A stretch of DNA of 64,000 bases from Phellopilus nigrolimitatus (Eukaryota; Basidiomycota; Agaricomycetes; Hymenochaetales; Hymenochaetaceae): NCBI GenBank assembly GCA_021029095.1, contig JAJOHG010000101.1, forward strand, positions 33,096 to 97,095. The letters run 5' to 3'. Positions 23,391-35,690 of the stretch are shown in pieces. Under the pieces are notes generated by a model. That model did not search any database and had not been told where the DNA came from. It saw only the letters and a list, made by a program, of their open reading frames with translations. The number at the start of each line of letters is the position of its first letter. The first letter of the stretch is position 1. Made by a program: the position numbers and the translations under genes.

Positions 23391-25449
23391 TTTGCGACAA
23401 AACGGGAGAGATAATAAGAATTTGAATGAGTATGTGAATACGTGTTCCTGTGTATATTGAAATCTGATAGCGTGTTACATGTGACCGTCTGACACTGTGT
23501 ACAATTAGTTTTAGTGAATTAGAAATTGAAGATTGCTGTCTGTTTCAAGACGGTCGTATAGAAAGGGAACTAATTATGTAATATTAGTATCTCTTACATC
23601 AGCTCAAAGTACGTAACTCCAGAACATTGGTCCAGACTCCAGAAGCCTCTTGCTTAGTCGAGACAACGTGCGTCTCCCCACAGTGCATCGTCTTCATCTA
23701 GCGCTGCGCGGCGTGCGCATACATCCCGGGATGGCCTCGGTTTTTTAAGGTCATCTTCGTCTGGAGCGCTGCGTTTGGGCGGGGCAGGTGAGCGTACATA
23801 TGGCACTGATGACAGCGGACGGTCCAAGCTCTGACACCGGTACACCGACCTCATTCCCCTGCGTCCATCTACGACTGTATCAGGAGGGCGCCCTGCTACA
23901 GCGGCGCGGGGCATTGTTTTGTTCGGGGATGCAGACGGCTCTGGAGGCAGGTAATGGCGGATGTGCTAGCGGAAACACTATCCAAGTTGGCGAGGCATGC
24001 GCGATCTTGCGGGCAAGGATTGCCAGCGAGAACAGGCCGTGGCAGTGATGAAAGCAGAGCGTACGCGCTGGTGCGAGCCATCGCTCTCTCTTCCGTGCTG
24101 CTTTTCCTTTAGGCCGTCGACGCCAATTTCAGTCTCGTACTACTCATTGGTATCTCGTTGTTTCTTCTTAATTCAAATAGGACTACTCTCTCAAGTACCT
24201 CCACGTGTGGCACGTTTGAACTCTTCGACGTGAAATCCCATCAAGCTGTAGATTCGCCTCTCGCCTCCGCGTTCGTAGACTTAGCCAATCGACGCGCCCA
24301 GACATTGAGCTCTCAGTTCTCAACGCTCGGATTACGAAACCGCTCTGAAAGAAAACTCGACATTCTCATATTTCTCTTATGTTGCAGTTGCCGCCTGAAG
24401 CGCACTGAAAAGCTCTGTGTCCTTTTGGATCGTCCACGCTCGGCGATTTCGTGGATGATACTGAAGGCGCGTCACGTCGAGCACCTCTGGCGAGCGCGGA
24501 ACAGACGCGGGTCTTACGCCGAAGGGTACTTCTGCTCACGCAATGATATATCAACTACGCTTCAGTCACACACGCGCTCGACGGTAACTTATCCTGCTCT
24601 TTGACCTAGCACCAAGCTCTTCACTTAGTGCGCCGTCCTCGTGCTGCTGTGTTGTCGCCGACCTCGCCATGGATATCTGGCAGGATGACTCTTTTTGAAC
24701 CTTAAACATCCGTAGATACGCTAGCAAATAGGAGGCCCTGTAAGTCCGGTCTTTCTGTTTCCTCGAGTCATGGCTAAGGAAATGCGCCTGTCCGGAAAAG
24801 AAAAGTGGACTGCGATGCACAGACACGAACGACGCGTTTCTTCAACTGTATTAGTGTCAATTACGTTTCAGTAGGCAGAAGATCCAGGCGTGTTTATTTG
24901 ATGATGCGATCTGTCAATGTTTTCATATTCGGTAATCTCTCATCCTGAACCTGTTTAGAACCTCCTTACATTTGTTTCGAATCATACAGCTCAAAGAGTA
25001 CGTATATATATATGTACTTCGGAATTCCTGCGCTCGATTTGATCCTCTGAATTCCGGCGGTATTCGTACCGTTTCTCCCGTTGAAAAGGCTTGTTGACTG
25101 CTCTTTATAACGCAAACTAGATGGGGAAGCTATACGCAACAGTCAGATTTACAGATCCCGTTCGCTAATGCGTGGTCATCGGGCGTTCTTGAGCCAGTTT
25201 TTAGTATTGCCGATGTCGAATGCGTGTTGACCTCGAAAGCAGGCCTCTCCTCACAGACTTGTATCAGCCGAAATAGCGTATTGCCTGAACCTTCGAGCAG
25301 CAAATGTGCCATTGACTCGTATCGGTCTGTCTTATCGTACCGGCTCGCCGTTATAAAATGCCTACAAGGATGTTCGGCTAGCCCAGCTTACGCCCCCGAA
25401 TAGCCCATTCTAAGCTTCATTGAAACTTGACGACTGCAGACGCCTCACT
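23391..25449. other. Upstream region of DUF6533 copy B
   Basis: No firm gene. The minus-strand frame ending at 23654 has an acidic/basic protein-like tail (DEDDLKKPRPSRD, DEDDALWGDARCLD) and could be a gene fragment, but no start or domain is visible. From about 24240 the sequence is the upstream part of the tandem unit, seen again near 31440, 36930 and 42520. The TATA box of copy B is at 25352-25358. Confidence 0.45.
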
Positions 25450-27938
25450 ATGCATTCAACGCAATCTGACATTGAATCTATTGATCCAAGTCCCGTGCCA
25501 CTTCTCGTCTCAGGGAGTATGTACGGCCTAGTGGCATTGTTAACTCTCTTGGTCTACGACACCAGTAAGTTTTGCATCTCAATGGGTGTGCCAGGTAGCT
25601 GCGATGTCATTAATTGTTCAGTTATCACAATGGACAAGGAGGTAAGCGAAACTTGACATTTATATCTCGATGTCTAGACTAATCGCAGTATCTATTAGAT
25701 AAAATACTTCTGGGTATGTCTTTTTCACAACAATAACATGAGGAATAGTGTATCTACTCATGTGGCATGAAGAGCTCTCCTTGCAAATTTGTCAGCTTGA
25801 TTTACTTTGTGGTAAGTAAGATTGCACAACTTATTATAAAGGAAATAGCTGATCATCTCCTCTAATGAATGGTTATAGAGTCGATATCTTGGAGTACTTG
25901 GAGCCATTTCTGGTATAGTAGGTAAGCTGTACTCAATTCTTTAATAGGAGTGCATTAAAAACAAGATTGTCCACTAATACTGTTTAGGGCTCCGCACCGT
26001 ACCGTATACGGTTACGACCGTAAACACTACCTCTGTATACGGTTACAGGCCGTATGAATACAGGCCGTATTAATGAGTATTAAGGTGCTTTACGGTACGG
26101 TACAGAGAACTTACGGCCGTATACGGCAGCATACGACAGTACGGCTGGAGTTGTATGAATATAGTCTAAAATCTACTGTGTGTCGCCAACCCGAACGATG
26201 CACGACACAATGATGCGACACAACAATAGACAGGCAAAACTAATCAGGAAAATCATGATAGATTATGTATCTACGCTGTAACATATGTTCCTGATGGCCC
26301 GAATATATTTAAAAGCAAAAGCCAGATGTTGAAAGTGTGCAATTGAGCTTGACATCTTTTCGCCGACGGTATTCAGTTCTTTTCGCAGCCACTGCTTTCA
26401 CGTACCAGTTAGCCAAAATCCTTTGTGACACATATTTTCGTGACTCACCAATTTTGGTTGTCCTTCAACAATTGGTGCAGAACACAACACCAAAGGCTCG
26501 TACGGGTGCGCCTCGATACAATAAGAGGCGGGACATGGCAGATAAAAGTTGCAGAAGCAGCAAAGAAGAAGCACTCACTGGCTCACACGTCGACTGGCCT
26601 TGCTTCATTTGATTTTACTACAAATGGTAATTTTAAACCATGTAAACCTATATATGTAATATGTAAATACCGTAAGTCGTATTTACGTCCGTATACGGCC
26701 GTAACATACGGTTATATTACGGATACGGATCGTACATTACGGCGCCGTACTTTCAAACTCTGAGGAGCATACGATACGGGTACGGGCCCGTATACGGTAC
26801 GGCCGTAAACCGTAATTACGGTTACGGTGCGGAGCCCTAATACTGTTTTTATACTCAGTTGTTACTCTTCAAGCAAATAAAACACTGCAAGTAATCTCTT
26901 ATCATTGCATTATAACTCATTGAAGCTAAATCTAAATGTGGACTCATTTATAGGTGTAAGTTTCCAGATACTCTTTTTTTTTTCTTTCTTTACTAATGAT
27001 AGTGAAAAGGCCTTGGTTTTATTTGGCCTCAATATCTGTCCTGTGGGTTATCAATTGTTCCATAAAACAAAATTCTACTCATTCAAGCAAAGATTGGACG
27101 GCTGTCCTTTTAATTGACTGTAGTGACATCTCCTTACTACATATAGTATGCAAAATATTCATCTGCCACTAATCATTTATGCAGATATTCTTCTGATGTG
27201 GGTTTTGGCTCTCTACCACCAGGGTAAGGCACTCCTGGTACCACCAATGCACAACTGATATTTGAATCCGGCAGACGCAAAACTGACTGCATGTTTGAGG
27301 ATTCTATTCGGCCTGGAGGCAGCTTTTGGGCTAGGTGTTCTAATATACATCATCATATATTCAAAGAGTAAGCAAAAATATTTATTGTAGAGTGTACAAT
27401 TCACTAAACAATTGTTCCAGTTTCTGTACAGAGACTTACAGAAGTGTAGCAGTATGTTTTCTTCATAGAAGGCCAAAAGTCTGGGGAGCATTAATATGGT
27501 TAGTACTGATGTCCTTGAGTGAATATTTGTATTGATTTAAAACAGGGCTATGCAATCATTCTAATGGTTCTAGCTCTCCACAAGGCTGCACAACACTGGA
27601 GGGAGTCAGCTGGTTTCGGTCAGTTTAGCCTTCTTAAGGTGCTCATCCAAGATCAAGCCATCTACTTTATTTTGTATGCTTCTTGATGTATAGCCAGTGG
27701 TATATGAGCTGACTAGTCTGACAGGGTCATATTCTGCAGTGTTATGGGGATAATTTCATATCAGTTTAACATCCAATATTCTTTTCCTGAACTTCTCCTA
27801 GCCGTTTTGGGAACTCCCAGCATTCTCTGTGTTATTGGGAGTCACCTGTTGATCCATCTGAAGGAAACTGGAGAGAAACGAGGTGGTGGAGGGACCAGCT
27901 ACAGGATGAGGACCATGAGCAGTATGAGGTTCACCTGA
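25450..27938 (+). pseudogene. DUF6533-type gene copy B, frameshifted and carrying a MITE
   Basis: The exon order of copy A can be followed from ATG 25450 to TGA 27936-27938. Exons 1-5 and the last exons are open. Damage: one base is missing in the exon matching copy A exon 11, giving TAG at 27447-27449, and the acceptor before the DWTAVLLID exon is out of phase. An 855 bp MITE sits in the intron after exon 5. The exon 6 donor is GCAAGT. It could be a recent pseudogene or could use altered splicing; the frameshift favours the first. Confidence 0.7.
25985..26839. mobile_element. Non-autonomous hAT-type element (MITE), 855 bp
   Basis: The ends are inverted repeats starting TAGGGCTCCGCACCGTA; the right end reads TACGGTGCGGAGCCCTA. 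The element is flanked by the 8 bp direct repeat ATACTGTT (25977-25984 and 26840-26847). An 8 bp duplication and TAGGG termini are typical of the hAT superfamily. No transposase frame is present. The interior is filled with variants of CCGTATACGG and TACGGCCGTA on both strands, probably subterminal binding sites. The other DUF6533 copies lack it at this intron, so it arrived after the tandem duplication. Confidence 0.88.
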
Positions 27939-28300
27939 ACTTGCAAAGAAAATTCCAAGGTGATTGCATCTCTTTCCTGCCGGAGTCTGAGTGACCATTC
28001 ACAAGTCGTGTAGAACATCCAAATACTCCTGCACTCCTGTCCGGTCTTTTATTTACTCTTACCGCTTATTCTTTAAAATGTCCTACATTGTCGAATTTTC
28101 ACTGGACAAGGAAATACCAGTTTGTTTGCGCGTACACGAGCTCACTGTTCTTGTTCTGCTCAGATTTGTCACAACCATCGACTGCATGCAGATGTTCGCG
28201 CAGCTTAGAGAAATAAGATGATACAGCAGCAGTGCGCAATGATCGCTCAATCGCCTTGCGCTCTATCGTATGTTTGAGCAGCGAGTTCTTCACAACCCGC

Positions 28301-28640
28301 TTAGTGCATTGGCATGAGAGACCGAGAGAAGAGAAAAGACAAAGGCGAGGAGAGGTCTCGAGGTGCTCGGTGTCCGGGTTCAAAAATGACAAATCTCGGG
28401 CACGACTCCGCACGCTGCCGGAGTGGCATGCCTTTCCAGCCCCGCGCCGTGTTCTTATGCTTAGTTCTGGAAGCCCTACTAAGAGAATGACCATGCGTTC
28501 TTCGCGCTGAAATTCTGTGTAGAATAGGGACATTTGCGTACGTACGAGACTCGTCGTTGAGGTTTCCGTCTCCATCTTCAACTACATGCTCTAAACTGCC
28601 GGTGCTTTCCGGAAACACTGACCACATCGCATGGACTGGC
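28301..28640 (-). pseudogene. Diverged copy of the 17.1-17.7 kb relic
   Basis: On the minus strand it shares with the relic after copy A the block around the CGTACGCAAAT intron start and the stretch GGCATGCCACTC...GAGTCGTGCCCGAGA. Reading frames are broken. The family is not recognised. Confidence 0.3.
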
Positions 28641-29007
28641 ACAATAACGTCTGAATGCGTAGCTTGCGCTTTGCTCCCCTAGGTAGTGCCGCGGCGGTGC
28701 CGACCGTAATTTGAAAGTCGTGTCGACCATGCGGTCGCGACAAGGCGAACCAGGGATGTGAAAGCAGCCAAGGAAAATAAAACGCCAGTTGCCCGCAAGT
28801 CATGCAAAAACGCCGGAGGACCGGCAGATGTACGTCTGCGATATTCGGCCTGGTGGGTGGCGGCGCCTCCGGGCTGTCGCTCCTGAAACGTTTCGGACAA
28901 TGCAGGACATGCATCCTGACGGCCAGACACGCTCTCCCTAGTCTCCTATTGCAGCCCGCACCTGCAGAATGCTCCAGCGCGCGCAAAGGCCGATCGCAAT
29001 AGGGGTG

Positions 29008-29015
29008 TATAAATA
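29008..29015 (+). promoter_or_regulatory. TATA box of family X copy 2
   Basis: TATAAATA followed by CCAAGC, 103 bp before the ATG. The same block precedes both other family X genes. Confidence 0.65.
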
Positions 29016-29117
29016 CCAAGCAACCTCTCCGAAAAGCATCAACACAACCGCACCAAACCTCACTGCACCGACGCACCCACTCCAACCTCCAACTCCCGAT
29101 CTTACTAGTAAACAACA

Positions 29118-29651
29118 ATGTCCCAAGTGCAACTCCCCGGCTATACAGGCGCCTTCGAGGCCAACTCGCTCTACATCGTTTTCCTCGGCGCAGGGAAGGA
29201 GCAGACCTGCGGCCTCTACTGGTCCAGGGATGGCAAGACCGGCGAGCTCGCCTGGTACGAATTCGACAAGAAGACAGGCGCAGACCGCAACGGCACCGCC
29301 CACGGCTTCAGCCCGCGTGTCACCCCAGAACAGCTGGTATCTAAGAAGCTCGAGGTCGCCGTCCAGTTCCATAAGGACACGCCGAACACGGCCTGGTACG
29401 AAGCACTGCAGCAGCTCTTTGGCACGACCAAGGTGTACAGGAACCGCAGGCAGTGGCTCCAGCTCGTCATGCGGCAGGTCTTCAACTCCATATATGGGCG
29501 CGTCGCCCCGAAAGACCGCCCCGACTACACGAAGGAAGATCAGAACGCTGCCGTTGTCGACGCATTGGAACACTTTGGGGCGAACTCGGCCTACAAGTAC
29601 AACATCGCAAACCTCACGACGATGACAAACAAGGTGGCGGGAAATCATTGA
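29118..29651 (+). CDS. Orphan family X protein, copy 2 (177 aa)
   Basis: A single exon from ATG to TGA. It starts MSQVQLPGYTGAFEANSLYI and aligns along its length with the copies at 9705-10226 and 48979-49509: YWSRDGKTGELAWYEF, a HKDTPNTAWYEALQQLF block, an R..W...V..Q.F.SI..RV block and DQNAAVVDALEHFG. It is the most diverged of the three, so it separated before the inverted duplication. No signal peptide or membrane span is seen. It lies between DUF6533 copies B and C, about 5.7 kb after AGO copy 2. The sequence is GC-rich with an intact frame, so it looks functional. I do not recognise the family. Confidence 0.78.
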   Translation: MSQVQLPGYTGAFEANSLYIVFLGAGKEQTCGLYWSRDGKTGELAWYEFDKKTGADRNGTAHGFSPRVTPEQLVSKKLEVAVQFHKDTPNTAWYEALQQLFGTTKVYRNRRQWLQLVMRQVFNSIYGRVAPKDRPDYTKEDQNAAVVDALEHFGANSAYKYNIANLTTMTNKVAGNH

Positions 29652-32605
29652 GGAGCGCATGCTGCGTACGAAGCTATGCGAGGCGGGCACGTATGGAGTC
29701 GGCAGTCGGTGAAGTGGTAACATCGTAGATTGTCACTGTAATTCTGTTTAGCAGTATTTAACCCCGCTTTGTTCGCGTTGCTGCAATAAATTCTCCTTCA
29801 ACTAGCTATGATATTGTCCTGAAGCATCTGCGAGTCCAGAGGGCGATTCGAATAAAGAGCGATTCTGAAAGTGTGCGTCGAGTTTGGATGTATTAGACAA
29901 AGAGTTTGTCGGCCTGTCGACTCTTCACAATATCTTACGAGGGGGTAAGTGAAAGTATGTTGCATATGCGCCTCTCGATAGTCGAAGTGGATATAAGACT
30001 GCGAAGAGGGCGGATTTGGAGTCGGCTTCAGAAGACGTGAGCACGCTGGGCCGAAAACAGAGTATCGGCGGTGCGGTTATTTGGCGGTCCTATGTCTTTA
30101 CTTTGCCGCTGGTCCAACGCGGCAAGGTCGAACCACCGTCGCACAGAGGTATTGCTCCCTGCCGTCAAACGGCTCGATATGACACATCCATCTCGTCTGT
30201 GCTTTTCCGAACCTCCGGTGTGCGGAAGACCACCGCACCTTCGGCGACTGCAGCAACAGCATAAGTCAGATCGAGAGAGAAAACGCTCAGTAGCTGCCCT
30301 CCGAGTTCGGGTGACATGAAGAAGAACGTACGCTACTCGTGGACACGACCCAGCATACCCGCCGCGCGTTCTGGGCCTTCGTGGGAGGCATGCCACGACG
30401 CCGACGCGCTGCCCCGCCGTATCAGGAAGAAGAGATTGCCCTCCTCTCCTCCTTCTCCTGCTGATCCGCTCCTCGGCCCGCTCCTCTGTTTCACGCGCAG
30501 CGCAGTGCCCCTTTCTGCCCAAGCATCCGGGCCTTGTGCATCGGTGCACATGTGCGCAGAATCGCACGCCTCGGGGTCAAAATGGGACGAAGACAAATAT
30601 AATCGCAGGCGGGCCATTAAAACCATGAGTCTGTGGATGGCGCGCTCGCGGCGCGGGAGATATCGCTTCGCGGGCGAAACATGGACTTGTAGTGCGGGTA
30701 GGTTTGACGTGTCCGCGTGCCTTGCTGCGTCTCCTCGCGCGGAAGATCTTTAGCACGCGAAGGTCGTGTATGGACAGGACGCAACCGCATTTTGTAGTCA
30801 AATAATGATGTATGGATTTCGGCACGCTGGAGAGCGAGACACCGAGCTCGAGATCGAGGACGCGAAAGAGAACGCAGAAGGTGACGGTGACTTGAAAGTG
30901 GAAGCCGGCTACTAAAACCGTGACGAGCTCGTCGTTCTGCGAGCCGATGCAGGCACGAAGGCCTAGCGCTTCTTACATCTGTGTCGCGCTCGTCGCTCTT
31001 GGCTATGTCTGTTCAACGCCCCGAAACACCTTCTGTTTGTCGATGGAGCCGATCCAGAGCCCCCGGGAGCGCGCGGGGGGCCGTCGGGCTCTGTCAGCGT
31101 GCGCCTCCTCCTGCACCGGCGTCCGTCTGCGCCTGTCTGCAGTTGCCAGCGTCGTCGCAAAAGGTGCTCAAGAGGAAGAAATGTTGCCGACATGGAATGC
31201 CCGATCGCACAGGATGATTTTTATTTTTCTACGTATTTTGGCAGCCTCGGCTCCGTTGCGCGCGGGAGGAAAACAGACGGCCGTGGTACGTGTGGCAGTA
31301 CAGGCGAACTGCTTCCGTTGCTGCCAACCTTAGCCTCGACAGGCTACTGTCTTGTTGTTGTTTCTCAATTTGAACATGACTACTCTCTCAAACAGCTCTA
31401 CCTGTTCCGCATTTTGAACTCTCCTACATGAAAGCCCGTCAAGTCGTAGATTCACTTCACGTATCCGTGCTCGCAGAATCGACGTGACCAGAGATTATTA
31501 ACAAGCTCTCAATTATCAACGCTCAGATTGCGAAACCGCTTTGAAAGAAAACTCGTCCTTTTCATATTTGTCTTAAGTTGCATTTGCCGCCTGAAGCGCA
31601 CTGAAAGACTCCGTGTCCTTAGGATCGCCCATGGTTGACGAATTCGCGAACAATATAATAGGTGCACATCGTCGAGCAGCTCTGGCAAGCTTCCGGACAG
31701 GCGGAACGGACGCGGGTCTTACGCCACACAATGATATACCAATCATGCTTCAGTCACACCTCATCATCGGATACGCGCTCGACGGTACCTTCTCTTGCTC
31801 TCTTTCCTAGCGCCAAACTCTTCTCACTTCATGCGCCTTCCTCGTGCTATCGCGTTATCGTTGACCTCGCCATGGATATCTGGCAGGACGACATTCCTTG
31901 AAGCTTGAAACATCCGTATATACGTTAGCGGCATCAACTAGGAGGCCTTGTAAGTCTGGTCTCCTGTTTCCTCGAGTCACAGCTAATAAAATGCGCCTGT
32001 CTGAAAGCCAAAATTGGACTGCGATGCACAGACGCGAACATCGCTGTTCTTCGGTTGTATCAACATCAAATATGCCTCATCACGACAGTTTACGTATAAG
32101 CTAGTACAATAGGACCATTTTCTTTCACATCCGGTAATCTCTCCTCTTGCATTTGTATGAAACCACCTTACATTTGTCTTGAATCACGCAACTGGGGAAG
32201 CATACTCTTGTATGCCGCAATGCCCGATTTGATCGTCTGAATTCTGGCGGTATTCGTACACCTTCTCCCACTGAAAAAGCACGTTAACTGCTCTTTATAG
32301 CACAAGCTAAATCATGAAGCTATGCGCAGCAATCTGATTCACAGTTCTCACTCGCTAATGCGTGGACATCAGGAGTTCTCGAGCCTATTTTTTAGGATCA
32401 CCGACGTCGAACGTCGCAGACTTTGATCAGCCGAAACAATGTATTTCCTGAATCTTCGAGCAGAAAATGTGCTATTTACTCGTATCGGCCTGCCTTACTT
32501 TACCGGCTCGCCGCTATAAAATGTCTACGAGGATAGGCCAACTTACACCCCCGAACAAACCTTTCTGAGCTTTATTGGAGACTTGACGTCTGCAGACGCC
32601 TCACC
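29652..32605. other. Region upstream of DUF6533 copy C
   Basis: No supported gene. 30010-30900 carries degraded tandem-unit sequence seen again near 36020-36300, 41380-41800 and 46500-47280; minus-strand frames there are broken. 31440-32600 is the upstream part of the DUF6533 unit, with TATAAAA at 32515-32521. Confidence 0.45.
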
Positions 32606-34224
32606 ATGCATTCAACACGCTCTGACATCGGGTCTCTTGATCCAAACCTAGTGCCACTTCTCGTCTCAAAGACAGATACCACTATGTATGGCCAAGTGGC
32701 AATTTTAACTTTCTTGGTCTACGACACCAGTAAGTTTGCATCTCGATGGGTGCGCCAGGTACCTGAGATGACATTGATCGTGCAGTTATCACTATGGACA
32801 AGGAGGTAAGCGAAGTTTGACATTTATATCTCGATGTCTAGACTAATCATAGTATCTATAAGATAAAATACTTTTGGGTACACTACTTTTCTAACATGTA
32901 CGCCATGCATAGCATATTTACTTATGTGGCACGAAGAGCTCTCCTTGTAAATTTGTCAGCTTGATCTACTTTGCGGTAAGTAAGATTTTACAGCAGATTA
33001 TAAGTTAGATAGCTGATTAACTCTTGTAATGAATGGTTGTAGAATCGCTATGTTGGAATTCTCGGAGCCGTTTCTGGTATAATAGGTAAGCCGTACTCAT
33101 ATCTTTAAAAGGAGTGCATTTAAAACAATAATGTCCACTAACACTGTCTTTCATACTCAGTCGTTGCTCTTCCAGCAAATGAGCCACTGCAAGTAATCTC
33201 TGATTATTGCTTGAAACTAACTCTAAAATGCGGACTCGTTTATAGGTGTAAGTGTCTAGATACTATATTGTTTCTTTACTGATATTAGTGAAAAGGCCTT
33301 GGCTTTAGTTGGATTATAGGTCTATCATGTGAGTTATCAATTATCCCATAAAACAGCATTTTACTCATTCAGGCAAAGATTGGATGACTGGCCTTCTAAT
33401 TGACTGTATAACATCTCCTTGCCTACAATTGACCTGCCACTAATCATTTGTGCAGATATTCTTCTGATGCGGGTCCTGGCACTCTACCACCAGGGTAAGG
33501 CACTCCTGATATCACCAAAACACCGATGATGTTTTAAATCCTGCAGACAAGAAACTGACTGCATGCCTGAGGACTCTATTTGTCCTGGAGGCAGCTTTTG
33601 GGCTGGGTGTTCTGATATACACCATCATACATGAAAAGAGTAAGCAGAACTGATTATTATAGAGTGCACAGCTCATTGAACAGTTGCTCCAGTTTCTGTA
33701 GGGAGACTTGCAGAAGGTGTAACAGTATGTTTACTCAATGGAAGCCCAAAGGTTTCGGGTGCATTAGCTTGGTTAGTACTGACATCCTTGGGTAAAGGTT
33801 TAGACTGATTTAAAGCAGGATTGAGACATTGCTGTATGCCATCATCCTAATGGTTCTAGCTCTCTTCAAGGCTGCACAACACTGGAGGGAGTTAGGTGGT
33901 TTCAGTCAGTTTAGCCTTCTTAAGGTGCTCATCCAAGATCAGGCCATCTACTTTGTTTTGTATGCATCCTTAATGTAAAACCAGTGGTAAATGAGCTGAC
34001 TGTCCGACAGTGTCATACTCTGCAATGTTATGGGGATAGTATCATTTCAGTTTAACACCCAAAAATTGCCTCTGGCTAGTCTCCTGTCTGTTTTGGGTTA
34101 CCCCAGACTTCTCTCTGTCCTTGGGAGTCACCTGCTAGTTCATCTGAAGGAAGCTGGTGAGAGGCAAGCCAATGGAGGAACCAGCTACAGGATGAGGACC
34201 GTGAGCAGTATGCGGTTCTCCTGA
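32606..34224 (+). pseudogene. DUF6533-type gene copy C with stop in exon 7
   Basis: The exon order equals copy A, from ATG 32606 to TGA ending 34224. Exons 1-6 and 9-13 are open. Using the acceptor homologous to copy A, exon 7 meets TAG at 33257-33259 and a second TAG further on. The exon 6 donor is GCAAGT. The TATA box is kept. It is probably a recent pseudogene; different splicing around exon 7 cannot be excluded by eye. Confidence 0.65.
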
Positions 34225-35029
34225 ATTTGAGGAGAGAATTTACAAAGTGAGTGCACCTGTCTTGGCCTTTTTTGGATTCTTCCCGAGACTGATTGTTCAT
34301 TCAGTAGACATGTAGACATCCAGATACTTCCACGCTCTTGTCCGATTTTTCATTTATGCTTGCTTTTTCCGCATATGGGGTATCCAGATACCTTTGCGCT
34401 CTTGTTTAGTCTTTTATCTGTCTTTGCTCTCTCTTCTTGCACATATTCAGTATCTCATAGAATGTAAAATCTTCACTAGGCGAAGAAATACCAAATTATC
34501 TGCCTGTACATGAGTCCACTGCCCATATTTTGCTCAAATTCAGCGGAATTATCGATTGCATTTCATGAAGCTCAAAGTAGGCCAACACGATACAGTAGCC
34601 GCGCGCACCGATCGCGCGGCGGCTTAGTACTTCGTCGCATACTTGAGTAGTGATGTCGATATGGCACAGCTTAGCTTATTAGCGTGGGGGATGGAGAGAA
34701 GAGCAATGGTGAAGGCGGAGAGAGGGCGCTCCAAGTGCGCGCTCTGCCGCTATATTTGCGCCCCCTGCTTACGCGGCCCTGCCTTTCCCCTCTCTCAGAC
34801 CATCGCTCCGCACTCAATTACCGGTCCCGCACCCGCATCCTCCTCCGAATCAGCGGCCACGGGCTCAAGCGCAGCGGCAACCAACGCATCCGCATGTGCG
34901 CGCACCCACGCGCACATGGGAAGCACCCCGGGCAGAGAGCGCGCGTCTATGCGTCTCTCTCTTTCTCCTTCTCCTTCACATCCTCCTTCTCCGCGTCTGT
35001 GTCGGTGGTTGACGAGGGAGATACGAACA
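34225..35029. other. Intergenic, downstream of copy C
   Basis: The 3' flank of copy C, related to the flanks of D (39700-40050) and E (44980-45310). It includes a repeated pyrimidine-rich block with TCTTGC. No gene seen. Confidence 0.4.
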
Positions 35030-35690
35030 AGCGCAGGTCGCCCGCGGTCGTATGGAAGTTGGCTGTTCGTTCGTTCGTCCGGTTGTTTGGGGCAGAGGTC
35101 AGAGGCATGCGGGTACGCGAGCGTTGTGTGCGAACGTACCCATGCCTTTTTTGTCGGTGGTTTGGTTTGAGGATATGAGAATAGGACATGAGGGGGCGGG
35201 TTGTCAGTTCCGGGAGGAGACTGGGCGGAAGAAGAAAAGAGAAAGGAAGGGCGCGGAACGCACTTGCACCAGAGCTCTTCGCTGAGCAGGCACACGGACG
35301 CGAAGGCTGCGGCGTCGACCTCACGGAGGGTGACCTCCTTTACCTCCGCCGCATTCCCTTCGTCTCCGGCGGAGGCGTCCGCATGCTCGTGCAGCGCGTC
35401 GTTGAGCGAGGTGACGAGCACGCGCGCGGTGACGACCTCAGGGGTGACGTGCATGTCCGCGCCTGCCGGGCGTCCGTCAGCACACCCAACACAAACGAAG
35501 CGTAGAAAAGAGAGACGCGGCGCGCACCAAGCCGCCGCGAGAGCGTACGCGCAGGTGTCTGCCGCACTGTACGCGCCGGGAGGCCCGTGGGAGCGGAGGA
35601 GTGGCCAGGCTGCCGCGTAGAGCGTCGGGGTGAGCTGTTTGAGCTTGAAGACGTCGAAGTGCAGGGAGTTCTCGGGGTAAAAGGTCGTAT
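35030..35690 (-). pseudogene. NmrA-like gene fragment 1
   Basis: Read on the minus strand from about 35690: a block LYTTF..EN.L.FDVFKLKQL and then GVYSAADT, a second block ADMHVTPEVVTARVLVTSLN with EVKEVTLREVDAAAF and SEELWCKC, and a third with TTAGDLRLFVSP. The order fits the C-terminal half of NmrA-like NAD(P)-binding proteins (an MENF-like motif, the ADIG-like motif, the LTPEE region, then AEELW). No N-terminal Rossmann part is visible, and intron boundaries are only partly clear. The same fragment recurs at about 40410-41010 and 45415-46110. The family call is moderate. Confidence 0.45.

Larger units (their letters stand above)
27939..29117. other. Intergenic, downstream of copy B and upstream of family X copy 2
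   Basis: Contains the diverged relic at 28301-28640 and, from about 28960, the promoter of family X copy 2. Nothing else is supported. Confidence 0.45.

Noticed and set aside
30963..31333. Recurring frames near 31.0 and 36.4 kb (MPVQRP/MSVQRP type)
   Set aside because: Shared because the tandem unit is duplicated; both strands give Arg/Pro-rich translations and no frame is conserved as protein.
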